Below, piece by piece: positions 1-7,421 of a DNA stretch of 64,000 nt (its first letter is position 1; every line of letters starts with the position of its first letter). Source of the DNA: Candidatus Electrothrix scaldis. GTDB lineage: Bacteria; Desulfobacterota; Desulfobulbia; Desulfobulbales; Desulfobulbaceae. The translations under genes and the position numbers were made by a program. Location of the stretch: the NCBI GenBank assembly GCA_033584155.1, contig CP138355.1, forward strand, positions 1,751,501 through 1,815,500. The letters run 5' to 3'. Under the pieces are notes generated by a model. It ran no database searches and was not told where the DNA came from. It was given only the letters and a program-made list of their open reading frames with translations.

Positions 1-410
1 TTTATTCCACCTCTTCTGCTTCTAGAAATTCTAAAATCTTGATAAATTTTTTCATATTCATTTTCGTAAATATTAATTGCATTTTTTAGCGTTGCGGCGA
101 TCATTTCAAGTACTTTTGTTTCGCTGCCGATTTTATCTATTGCATTTGTAGTGATTTGACTTTCGTAGTTTGAATAATCCCCGATAACCACCACACGAAA
201 CATAACATCTTTAAACCAAAATAAGTGACCTAAGGATACGTCTAAGTATCGGTCTCTCCAATCCCAACTTAAAGAGAACCATAACCTTCCTTTATTAAAT
301 AGAAACGCGGGGTGCATACAATTTTTTAGAGATACTTTAGTAAATCCGAGGTCTTTTAAAACAGGAGCTAAAATACTTTTAAATTTTCCTTCAAAACTAT
401 TTTTATTCAT
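1..410 (-). CDS. Hypothetical protein, 3' end outside window
   Basis: An open frame reads leftward from an ATG at 410 to the window edge without a stop, giving at least 136 residues. The start reads MNKNSFEGKF and the body is rich in aromatic and charged residues (for example LFNKGRLWFSLSWDWRDRYL). No signal peptide or membrane segment is visible. I do not recognise the family; soluble proteins of this kind with a WFSLSWDWRD-like core occur in accessory regions, but no function can be assigned. Codon use is AT-rich compared with the housekeeping genes further on, which suggests accessory DNA. It lies just downstream of the 105-bp inverted-repeat element at 427-531, which may contain its promoter region. 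Confidence 0.6.
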   Translation of the reverse strand, partial: MNKNSFEGKFKSILAPVLKDLGFTKVSLKNCMHPAFLFNKGRLWFSLSWDWRDRYLDVSLGHLFWFKDVMFRVVVIGDYSNYESQITTNAIDKIGSETKVLEMIAATLKNAINIYENEYEKIYQDFRISRSRRGGI

Positions 411-426
411 TGGAATCCTAACAGTG

Positions 427-531
427 TTAATAAGTGGAAAGTTTCCATGATATTGATTGTAATATATTCTATAAAAGTCCGCTTATTCAGATATTGAGAC
501 GGTAAAAGTGGAAACAATTTCCACTTATTAA
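427..531. repeat. 105-bp inverted-repeat element (MITE-like or operator region)
   Basis: Perfect 14-bp terminal inverted repeats, TTAATAAGTGGAAA at 427-440 and its complement at 518-531, enclose 77 bp. Each arm is itself palindromic: TGGAAA-G-TTTCCA at 435-447, and AAGTGGAAA-CAA-TTTCCACTT at 507-527. No flanking target duplication is evident. It sits directly upstream of the minus-strand gene that starts at 410, so it is either a small non-autonomous element or a double operator. Confidence 0.55.
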
Positions 532-1038
532 TTTTCACCTGAATTTTTCCTCTTATTGAGCTATATAGTAGCTAACATGGAAAACCGAATCAGACCCCGC
601 AGCCATACGGGTTACAGGCCAAGGTCACAGGTTCAAATCCCCGGCAACAATCAAGCAAAACATCATTGCCGGAGACAGTTCACCTCCCCCATCCTCTTTC
701 TTCCTCCCCGGCTTAAACACCTTTATGAAATCAAGAAGAAATTTTCCTTCTTCAGCAAGTTCAGGATACGCCTCGGAAAGATCTGGCTCTGTTGCCGACC
801 TATCAAGAATAAAGAAGAAGGACTCTTGGCCGGTTTGGAGAAGGAAAGAAACCAAGAGAAAATATATTTTTTCTCTGAAAAAGTAGAAAAAATATACCTG
901 GAGAACCAAAAAAGAGACCTGTTGATCATTTCAATATATCTGGAGGTATATTTCTTCTTCTTGCAAAAAGAAAAAATATATCTTTCAGAGAAAACAGCGT
1001 ACATTTTTCGCTGTTTACCAGTGCATGCACTTCCTGTA
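532..1038. other. Gene-free AT-rich stretch with repeated AAAATATA motifs
   Basis: No convincing gene. The portion at 840-1000 holds several imperfect copies, in both orientations, of a motif like GAAAAAATATACCTGGA. The open frames crossing it are low-complexity and look spurious. A stretch near 610-655 resembles the 3' half of a tRNA but does not fold. Confidence 0.5.
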
Positions 1039-1674
1039 CTACGATATGAGTTCCCTGATATCCTGCCAGGAGCTGACGCTCGGGAGTTGGTGGCGGTTGT
1101 GGTTCCAGGGTTGATGGAAAACAAAGGGGTGAACGCCAGCCCTGCTTAACTGGACGCAGGTTTCAGCGCGATCATCAATAAAAAAGCGTAATCCTTGTTC
1201 ATGGATATATTGTGGTTTGCCATCATGAGCTCCCATAGCAGTAACCTTGATAGCCTTGCAGGTGGAGGCAGGGAAAAAATGAGCAAACCAATCATGGACC
1301 GGAGCTGCAAGCGGGCGAGCCGTGATCACGGAAACCGGGCTGAGCTCTGCTAATTCTCCCAGGACCTGGACAGCATCTTTCATCGGCTGTAAACCGGTTC
1401 CCACTGAATCCAGGAGGACCTTAGTGAAGATGGCATCAACCTGTGCTCGTTCAAGGCCAAGGCATTGCTCCACCTCAAAGTTGACAATATCTGCGCTGGT
1501 AAGGTCGCAGAGACCATAGTCTTCACAGGCCAGACGTAGGAAAACTTCTGCGGTATCAGCAATAACCCCGTCAAAATCAAAACCAAGCAAGGCTGGGTCA
1601 ATTGTAGCTTTTGCCAAGTTATTTTTTTCGCTTTTTTCGGGACCCCCGCAGGGTTTCCTCATTGATTTTTGCAA
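1039..1674 (-). CDS. HAD-superfamily phosphatase (5'-nucleotidase-like)
   Basis: Cytosolic hydrolase of the haloacid dehalogenase superfamily. Motif I is the clear FDFDGVIADT near residue 33, with the nucleophile and acid/base aspartates. Motif II is the threonine of SVITARP, a lysine follows in the AIKVTAMG/HDGKPQY stretch, and motif IV is FFIDDRAETC with the paired aspartates. Cap-domain size and the FIDDR form resemble the C-type 5'-nucleotidase and related phosphatases; the substrate is unknown. The ATG at 1674 overlaps the upstream gene by 56 bp. A TTG at 1617, directly after that gene's stop codon, would place the start closer to motif I and is a reasonable alternative. Probably translationally coupled to the small gene upstream. 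Confidence 0.8.
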   Translation of the reverse strand: MQKSMRKPCGGPEKSEKNNLAKATIDPALLGFDFDGVIADTAEVFLRLACEDYGLCDLTSADIVNFEVEQCLGLERAQVDAIFTKVLLDSVGTGLQPMKDAVQVLGELAELSPVSVITARPLAAPVHDWFAHFFPASTCKAIKVTAMGAHDGKPQYIHEQGLRFFIDDRAETCVQLSRAGVHPFVFHQPWNHNRHQLPSVSSWQDIRELIS

Positions 1675-1807
1675 TTCTCTCTGCTAACTCGTCTGTTACA
1701 GCTATCCGGCCTTCAAGAACGCATCCCTTGCGGGCAGGCACGCATTCCCCGGATAAACGTTTACACTGTCCGTTTTCGAGATTAAAATTCTTGCAATGAA
1801 AGGTCAT
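1619..1807 (-). CDS. Small cysteine-containing protein
   Basis: Encodes 62 residues from the ATG at 1807, preceded by AGGA-type ribosome binding sequence about ten bases upstream. The N-terminal half carries four cysteines (FHCKNF, GQCKRLSGEC, KGCVLEG), a spacing suggesting a small metal- or disulfide-stabilised fold. The C-terminal half is charged and helical, ending in a basic RGSRKKRKK tail. A longer frame reaches 1912 but begins inside the REP-like palindrome, so the shorter start is preferred. It ends where the HAD phosphatase may begin, so the two are probably cotranscribed. Function not recognised. Confidence 0.6.
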   Translation of the reverse strand: MTFHCKNFNLENGQCKRLSGECVPARKGCVLEGRIAVTDELAERIAKINEETLRGSRKKRKK

Positions 1808-1875
1808 GCCTTGTTCCTGTTTACTCCGGTGAGGGCATTTGAAAAAATACCCCTCCTTTTGCGGAGCAAGATGTT

Positions 1876-1935
1876 GGGGCAGACCTTCGTGTCTGCCCGG
1901 TAAAAGGGGCAAGTAAGATAGGTTTGGTCTGCCCC
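1876..1935. repeat. REP-like palindromic repeat
   Basis: Outer arms GGGGCAGACC (1876-1885) and GGTCTGCCCC (1926-1935) are perfect complements. An inner hairpin pairs CAGAC (1880-1884) with GTCTG (1891-1895). It resembles the widespread GGGGC...GCCCC extragenic palindromes; a related copy is at 26563-26623. Confidence 0.6.
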
Positions 1936-1942
1936 TGCGTTG

Positions 1943-2749
1943 TTATTCCAGGACTTTTGCGTCCTCAATTATTGCAGCATAGCGATATCCTGCCCCGAAG
2001 TCTTTGTCCTTATGCAGGGAGCCTTCCACGGTAATAACAGCGCCTTTTTTTGCTTCACCAGAGGTTGTCACTACGAGATCGTGGGTTTTTTTCTCTGCAT
2101 CGCCGGTGCCATCCTGAAGATGGATCCAGTTTTTTCCCATAATCATGCTGGAGAATTTCATGACTTTGCCGCGAACCCGAACGGTTTTGTTATTCAGTTC
2201 CTCGGCCTTGGCAAAACATTCCGCAACAGTCTGAGCATTTGCTCCTTCTGCCTTTTCCACCTTGACCTCATCAGCAGGAACAACGGCTCGGGCAGAGCCT
2301 CCAGAGAGTTTTTCCAGATCAGCCTCGCTGACCGGGACTTTCGTTTTTTCTGAGGCATGGGAAGCATGAGCATCTCCTTCCGCAGCTGCCTGATGCAGAG
2401 CACCAGCATCTGCCAGACCGGAAGAGAAGATGACCACATCAAAGGTCTTTCCTAATGATTTAGACTCAAAGGACTTCATGAGCATGCCAGGGCTGACAAC
2501 CACTTCCTGGCCAGCCTCTATCTTGCTTTCAGGCAGTGCTGTCCAAATCTCGCCCTGTTCATTTTGTATCAGCAGATAGGTGTAACCACCAGCTGATTGT
2601 ACCTCAAGAACCTTACCGGCAATAGGTTTTCCTGAGAGACTTGCTGCGGCTTCAGCGCTGATAGGGGTAGATTTGGTCTCTTCTGCGAATACAGGATTGG
2701 TACACAGCAAGGCTAAGGCCAAGGCTGCCGGGATATATTTTTTCATCAT
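1943..2749 (-). CDS. Periplasmic OB-fold protein (NrfJ-like)
   Basis: The start at 2749 (MMKKYIPAALALALL...) follows a strong GGAG site eight bases upstream and gives a clear signal peptide with cleavage after VFA. The mature protein has two small beta-rich domains: one around GKVLEVQSAGGYTYLLI, and a C-terminal OB-fold stretch (VRVRGKVMKFSSMIMGKNWI, then HLQDGTG and ITVEGSL). The second resembles the tRNA_anti-like/NrfJ proteins that accompany multihaem cytochrome systems in anaerobes. No catalytic motif is visible, so a binding or assembly role in the periplasm is inferred. The acidic linker between the domains is low-complexity (DAHASHASEKTK). It lies about 80 bp downstream of the ferritin-fold gene on the same strand. 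Confidence 0.7.
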   Translation of the reverse strand: MMKKYIPAALALALLCTNPVFAEETKSTPISAEAAASLSGKPIAGKVLEVQSAGGYTYLLIQNEQGEIWTALPESKIEAGQEVVVSPGMLMKSFESKSLGKTFDVVIFSSGLADAGALHQAAAEGDAHASHASEKTKVPVSEADLEKLSGGSARAVVPADEVKVEKAEGANAQTVAECFAKAEELNNKTVRVRGKVMKFSSMIMGKNWIHLQDGTGDAEKKTHDLVVTTSGEAKKGAVITVEGSLHKDKDFGAGYRYAAIIEDAKVLE

Positions 2750-2829
2750 GATTTGTCTCCTTGAACAACTTAATATTGTCTGTGCCATACACGATTGCCT
2801 GAGAGGCGGTACGGCTTTTTTTACGTTTT

Positions 2830-3861
2830 TTATACGATTCCCATTCCCTGGCGCAGCTCAACAAAGGGAAGGCCGAACCAATGGGGAGTAACTCCGGCTT
2901 GCCAGCATGCCCGGGTGTTCGTGAAAATTTCCTGCATAACGCCTGTGATGACGGTTCGCAGGACGTCACTGCCACCAACATTTGTTCCTCCATCTCTCCA
3001 GAGGGTTTCAAGCATAAGGATCAGCTGGAAAAAATTTTTTTGCAGAGGCTTATTGACCGGATGATCCGGTTCGTCTCTCCCTGTATAGCTCTCTGGAAGC
3101 TCTTTGTTCTTTATTCGTATAAAACGTCCGAAATGGGAATAGCCATTATACGGATTTGGTCCTTCAGGATTGCTTGCAAAACGGTAGTAGGGAGGAACAG
3201 GAAAATTTTTTTCTGTCCAGGGGGGAGGGGCGAGATCTTCATTGAAGAGATGGCCTTCTCCCTGGTTGACGATAGCCTGGATGGCATCCTGTGCCTTTTG
3301 GTAGCTGTCAATGGTTTGGCAGAAATTTTGCTTATCCCATTGGCTTTGCTGGTATTTGGTATCCCAGCTAAACTGTTTAGTACCGACCCGGTTGATACCA
3401 ACCACCAGGGCATCGTACATTTCTCCGATAGAATGGTAAGGATACTTTGGTTGGGTGTGGTTTACATCTTTACGGAGCTGGGCCTGTTCCGGGGTCTCGA
3501 TATCCAGCATAGTGTCGAGGGTCGTATCATTCATCGGCCCTAAAGTGGCATTCAGAAAACAGCATTCTCCGGTTTCTGGGTTATAGGGGCAGATGTACGG
3601 GATGTCAGAGCCATATTGGGGAGGCTTGAAATTCGGGACTGTATCCAGCGCAAGGCAAAGATTGGCTGCCAGCTGAAGATGCAGCATCTCCTCCATAATA
3701 ACGCTGTGAATAATCTGCACGGCCTCACACTGCTCTTCTTTGATGGAGCACAATGCTGTGATATAAAAGGGCAAGGTGTAGAATTCCACAGCGACTGCGG
3801 CCTGAGCATGGGCCTGGACAAGCTCTTTTGTCCATATTTTTGCAGTTCCTGATGCGTTCAT
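2830..3861 (-). CDS. Ferritin-like protein of the VioB type
   Basis: A 343-residue protein whose N-terminal half is a ferritin-like four-helix region of the VioB C-terminal family (iminophenyl-pyruvate dimer synthase-like). The helices carry the expected metal-binding pattern, EFYTLPFYITALCSIKEE followed by HSVIMEEMLHLQLAANL, with the EExxH arrangement typical of di-iron ferritin folds. The rest of the family fold continues through PYNPETGECCF and the EMYDALV helix. Relatives include a violacein-pathway enzyme, but most family members are orphan proteins of unknown substrate. No signal peptide, so it should be cytosolic. Homology to the fold is secure; the reaction is not. Confidence 0.8.
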   Translation of the reverse strand: MNASGTAKIWTKELVQAHAQAAVAVEFYTLPFYITALCSIKEEQCEAVQIIHSVIMEEMLHLQLAANLCLALDTVPNFKPPQYGSDIPYICPYNPETGECCFLNATLGPMNDTTLDTMLDIETPEQAQLRKDVNHTQPKYPYHSIGEMYDALVVGINRVGTKQFSWDTKYQQSQWDKQNFCQTIDSYQKAQDAIQAIVNQGEGHLFNEDLAPPPWTEKNFPVPPYYRFASNPEGPNPYNGYSHFGRFIRIKNKELPESYTGRDEPDHPVNKPLQKNFFQLILMLETLWRDGGTNVGGSDVLRTVITGVMQEIFTNTRACWQAGVTPHWFGLPFVELRQGMGIV

Positions 3862-4243
3862 AACTCATGACCTCCTGGATGCAGGAAAGGCATTTGCTGG
3901 ATACTCTGATAAAAGCAGGGGTGCGACAAAGGACGTTATTTTGCCGAGAGAAAAGGCGATAAAAAAAAGAAGGCGATGTTCAGAAAAAGCTTTCTCATAT
4001 TTTTCCCTATGCTATGTTGAATTCCGTTGAAAGAGTTCCTGTTGTTTTTTGAAAAAGGGTATTATGCCGAAAAAATCGGCAGACTTTGCAGGAAGAAAGA
4101 AGTGCCGAGTTACCCTTGTATCCAGCTTAAAACCTTGACATGTTACTCTATGAAAACTTCCCTGTCAAAACATTCTCTTTGCGGGAAGATATGAAGCACT
4201 GAAAAAAATCTATTTCGGGTTTTTCTTATTAAGAAGAGCAGGC
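3862..4243. other. Divergent intergenic region upstream of mutL
   Basis: 382 bp between the divergent ferritin-like gene and mutL. It contains a TTGACA at 4135-4140 facing mutL but no good -10 hexamer at standard spacing. No gene or repeat seen. Confidence 0.4.
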
Positions 4244-6280
4244 ATGTCTACAATACGCGTCCTTTCCGATCATCTTGCCAATCAGATAGCTGCCGGTGAA
4301 GTTGTCGAGCGACCCGCCTCGGTTGTCAAAGAATTATTAGAAAATGCCCTGGATGCCGGTGCTGATCGGGTCAATATTCAGGTAGAAGGTGATGGAACCC
4401 GGCTTATCCGGGTCATGGATAATGGTGGCGGCATGGATCAGGATGATGTGCTGCTTTGTCTCGAACGTCATGCGACCTCGAAACTGATTGAGGAAAGTCA
4501 ACTATCTGCAATCACCACCTTGGGATTTCGGGGTGAAGCATTGCCCAGTATCGCTTCAGTTTCCCGGATGTCCATCCTCTCTCGCCTGCAGGATGCGGAT
4601 ATTGGTACTAGGGCAGAGGTGCGTTATGGGGCTCTGCATGATCTTCATGATCACGGCTGTGCCTGCGGTACCATTATTGAAGTCCGTAATCTGTTCGGGA
4701 ACCTTCCAGCCCGAAAAAAATTTCTAAAGACAAAACGAACAGAGCTTTTTCATATTGAAGAAGTGATCCGCAATCAGGCGCTCGCTCATCCTGAAATATC
4801 TTTTGCCCTTCAGGTGGACGGACGTAAAACCATCACCTTGGCTGGAGCAGATCAAGAGCAGCGTGTCCGGGATGTTTTTCGTTATTCCGGGAGAATGCTT
4901 GATGTTAGCTGGACTGGCGAGCCTGAGGCTCTGATGCTCCGGGGGTTTCTTCTCCTGCCTGATACCTCCTCCACAGCACCTCTCCGTATTTTAGTAAATA
5001 ACCGGCCGGTCCAGGACCGCATGATTCGCTATGCCGTTGCCGAGGGGATGAAAGGGCTGCTGATGAAGGGACAACAACCTGCTGGAGCTTTATTGCTGGA
5101 TCTTGATCCGCAGCAGGTTGATATCAACGTCCATCCAGCCAAGCGTGAGATTCGTTTCCGCGAGCCCAATGAGATTCGCCGCTTCCTGGTCCGGGCAGTG
5201 TCTGAGGCTGTGCTTCGTCATCAGGAAGAGGTTCGTTCCGAGCTTTTCCAACCTCGATATAACGAACAGCGCGAACAGCATAGGGACGAACCGCTGGGGG
5301 GGGCTTTGCATAGCGCACAGTCCGAGCAGGTAGAAGAGGCTGCCTCTACAGCATATACAGCAGCATATACAGCCACAGGTACAAGCGTCTCTCCCCGCTC
5401 TTCCGGTTATCTCAGTACAACGGAACATAAGCCGGAGCAGCAAGCAGAACGGCAGGTATATAGTGCTGAGCCTTTACCGTTTTCTTCTTTCTCTGCAACC
5501 GGCAAGGAAGAGGAGAAGAGAGAAAAAAAAATACAGGAGGGGGATTTACGGACCGCGCCGGAGCAACAAGATTTTTCGCTGAGTTCGCTGAGAAAGCAAG
5601 CTCCCCCGCAATTGGGGCAAGGAACTAAACCGGTTGCGGCTCCACAGGAAGAACCTGAACAGCCAGAAGAGCTGCAAGCTGGGCCGCAAGAGTACAACGG
5701 CCTCCGTTTGATCGGGCAGTTTCTCAATCTCTATCTGCTCTGCGAGCATGATGGCGAGCTGGTCGTCATAGATCAGCATGCGGCCCATGAACGGATTTTA
5801 TACCAACAGCTTCGTGCTGCCTATGAGCAACGAGAGATTGCTGTGCAGAATCTGCTCTTTCCTGTCACTGTGGAGCTGGGGCCTGATCACGCTGATATCC
5901 TGGAGCAGGAGGCGGAAGCGGTGGCTACTTTGGGGGTGAATGTGGAGTTTTTTGGTGATACCACCTGGGTCATCAAGGCGGTTCCGGCAATGGTGGGGAA
6001 GGCACCGCCCCAGGAAGTTTTGTTTGACATCCTTGATGGACTGGCCTCCCATTCCGGTGCTTCACACTCTGAGATACTTCCCGAGTTCATTGAGAATGTA
6101 CTGGCCTCAATGGCCTGCAAGGCTGCTATTAAATCAGGGAATCACCTCCATCCAGAAGAGATGCTCGCTTTGCTCCGGCAGATGGAACAGAGCGAATTTT
6201 TTTCACACTGTCCCCACGGCAGGCCAGTTCTGAAAACTTTTTCTCGGCTTGATGTGGAAAAATGGTTCAAAAGAACCTGA
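4244..6280 (+). CDS. mutL: DNA mismatch repair protein MutL
   Basis: Mismatch-repair ATPase that couples MutS recognition to strand incision. The GHKL ATPase domain fills the first ~330 residues: KELLENALDAGA (metal-binding Glu/Asn), DNGGGMD, and GFRGEALPSIASV. A long, poorly conserved Gln/Glu/Ser-rich linker spans about 360-480. The C-terminal domain begins around residue 490. It carries DQHAAHERILYQQL near 509, where the last acidic position of the MutL endonuclease motif DQHAx2Ex4E is Gln, and also the associated ACKAAIKSG and CPHGRP motifs. At 678 residues it is of normal length. It is followed 53 bp downstream by a sensor kinase gene on the same strand. Confidence 0.97.
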   Translation: MSTIRVLSDHLANQIAAGEVVERPASVVKELLENALDAGADRVNIQVEGDGTRLIRVMDNGGGMDQDDVLLCLERHATSKLIEESQLSAITTLGFRGEALPSIASVSRMSILSRLQDADIGTRAEVRYGALHDLHDHGCACGTIIEVRNLFGNLPARKKFLKTKRTELFHIEEVIRNQALAHPEISFALQVDGRKTITLAGADQEQRVRDVFRYSGRMLDVSWTGEPEALMLRGFLLLPDTSSTAPLRILVNNRPVQDRMIRYAVAEGMKGLLMKGQQPAGALLLDLDPQQVDINVHPAKREIRFREPNEIRRFLVRAVSEAVLRHQEEVRSELFQPRYNEQREQHRDEPLGGALHSAQSEQVEEAASTAYTAAYTATGTSVSPRSSGYLSTTEHKPEQQAERQVYSAEPLPFSSFSATGKEEEKREKKIQEGDLRTAPEQQDFSLSSLRKQAPPQLGQGTKPVAAPQEEPEQPEELQAGPQEYNGLRLIGQFLNLYLLCEHDGELVVIDQHAAHERILYQQLRAAYEQREIAVQNLLFPVTVELGPDHADILEQEAEAVATLGVNVEFFGDTTWVIKAVPAMVGKAPPQEVLFDILDGLASHSGASHSEILPEFIENVLASMACKAAIKSGNHLHPEEMLALLRQMEQSEFFSHCPHGRPVLKTFSRLDVEKWFKRT

Positions 6281-6296
6281 AAGCCTGAAAAGGGTG

Positions 6297-6311
6297 ACGT
6301 ATACTATACGT
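6297..6311. promoter_or_regulatory. Perfect 15-bp palindrome upstream of sensor kinase
   Basis: ACGTATA-C-TATACGT is a perfect seven-base inverted repeat with a one-base centre. It lies 22 bp upstream of the kinase start in the mutL-kinase gap. It fits a dimeric regulator operator; no regulator gene is adjacent, and chance occurrence in this AT-rich spacer cannot be excluded. Confidence 0.45.
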
Positions 6312-6333
6312 ATAACATACCAAGGGGGCAGAT

Positions 6334-7386
6334 ATGATGAGTCAAGGCCAGCTGAACAGTCTGATTATAGCAGAATTACCGGTTGCTCTTTTTGTCGTGG
6401 ATAAGGACTATAAAATTGTCGAGTTTAATCCTGCTGCCGAGAAAATCACCGGGATGACGCGGCAGCAGGTGCTGGGATGCTGCTGTTCGGAAGTACTCTC
6501 TTCGAATATCTGTGAGTATGATTGTCCGTTGAAGGAGAGCGTGACAACAGGTCAACCCTGCTTAGGAAGAGAGGCAATCATTCGGACGCGCAGTGGCAAT
6601 AAGGTCCCTATTATCCTCTCTGGAAGAGCGATCACCAAGAAAACCGGTGAGCTGCTTTGTTGTATAGAGATCTTTCGCGACGCCACAGACACCAAGGAAC
6701 TCGATGCCCATAAACGCAACCTGATTTCTCTCTTCACCCATGATCTCAAGGCCCCTGTTATGATTACCGGCGGTTTTGTCAATCGTCTCATCGATGGGAA
6801 GGCCGGACCTCTTAATGAGAAACAAACCAGTTATCTCAAAATTATTCAAAATGAGCTCAGGCGGCAGGAGGAGTATATTCAGTCTTTCCTCGATGCGTCA
6901 AAGATAGAATCCGGTCGGATAGAGTTAGAGCTTCAGCCTTGCGAATTGGCGGGTTTGCTCAAGGATATTGTCACAGGTTTTAAGGTGCAGGCATCCCTGA
7001 AGCAGATTGATATAAAATTGGAAATGGAGCATGATCTCGGCCAGGCCCTTCTGGATAAATTGCATTTTGGCCGAGTTATCTCCAATTTGCTGGATAACGC
7101 TATAAAATATTCGCAAAAGGATACCTTAGTCCAGATGCAGGTACGCCAGACAGGTAAACATTTTATTTTTGAAATCAATGATCAGGGACCTGGCATTGCT
7201 CTACAGAATCAGCCTCATATTTTTGAACATTATTACCGTCCTACCCGACATTGCTGTGAGCAGGCTAAGGGGAGCGGGTTAGGCTTGGCAGCGGTGAAGG
7301 CCATTGTGGAGGCTCATTCCGGCTCTGTCTGGCTGCACAGTATCCCGGGGGAAGGGAGTACTTTTTTTGTTTCTCTTCCTAAGTAA
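6334..7386 (+). CDS. PAS-domain sensor histidine kinase
   Basis: Cytoplasmic or peripherally attached two-component kinase of 350 residues with no membrane segment. An N-terminal PAS domain (residues ~8-125; AELPVALFVVDKDYKIVEFN, then GMTRQQVLG) carries a cluster of cysteines (GCCCSEVLSSNICEYDC) that could bind metal or sense redox. The phosphoacceptor His is in FTHDLKAP (~135). ATP-binding boxes follow: NLLDNAIKY (~250), DQGPGI (~282) and GSGLGLAAVK (~313). The ATG pair at 6334 follows an AAGGGGG ribosome binding site. No receiver gene is adjacent, and the next gene starts 35 bp downstream and may be cotranscribed. Confidence 0.93.
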   Translation: MMSQGQLNSLIIAELPVALFVVDKDYKIVEFNPAAEKITGMTRQQVLGCCCSEVLSSNICEYDCPLKESVTTGQPCLGREAIIRTRSGNKVPIILSGRAITKKTGELLCCIEIFRDATDTKELDAHKRNLISLFTHDLKAPVMITGGFVNRLIDGKAGPLNEKQTSYLKIIQNELRRQEEYIQSFLDASKIESGRIELELQPCELAGLLKDIVTGFKVQASLKQIDIKLEMEHDLGQALLDKLHFGRVISNLLDNAIKYSQKDTLVQMQVRQTGKHFIFEINDQGPGIALQNQPHIFEHYYRPTRHCCEQAKGSGLGLAAVKAIVEAHSGSVWLHSIPGEGSTFFVSLPK

Positions 7387-7421
7387 CCTTTACCGCACAT
7401 CGAAAAAAACAGAGCAAATCA

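Noticed and set aside
590-660. tRNA-like 3' half (CACAGGTTCAAATCC)
   Set aside because: The T-arm does not pair (CACAG against CCCCG) and no acceptor or anticodon arm can be formed upstream; at most a decayed fragment.
556-1149. 197-residue plus-strand open frame
   Set aside because: Low-complexity Lys/Ile/Tyr-rich sequence crossing repeats and overlapping the HAD gene antisense; no family features.
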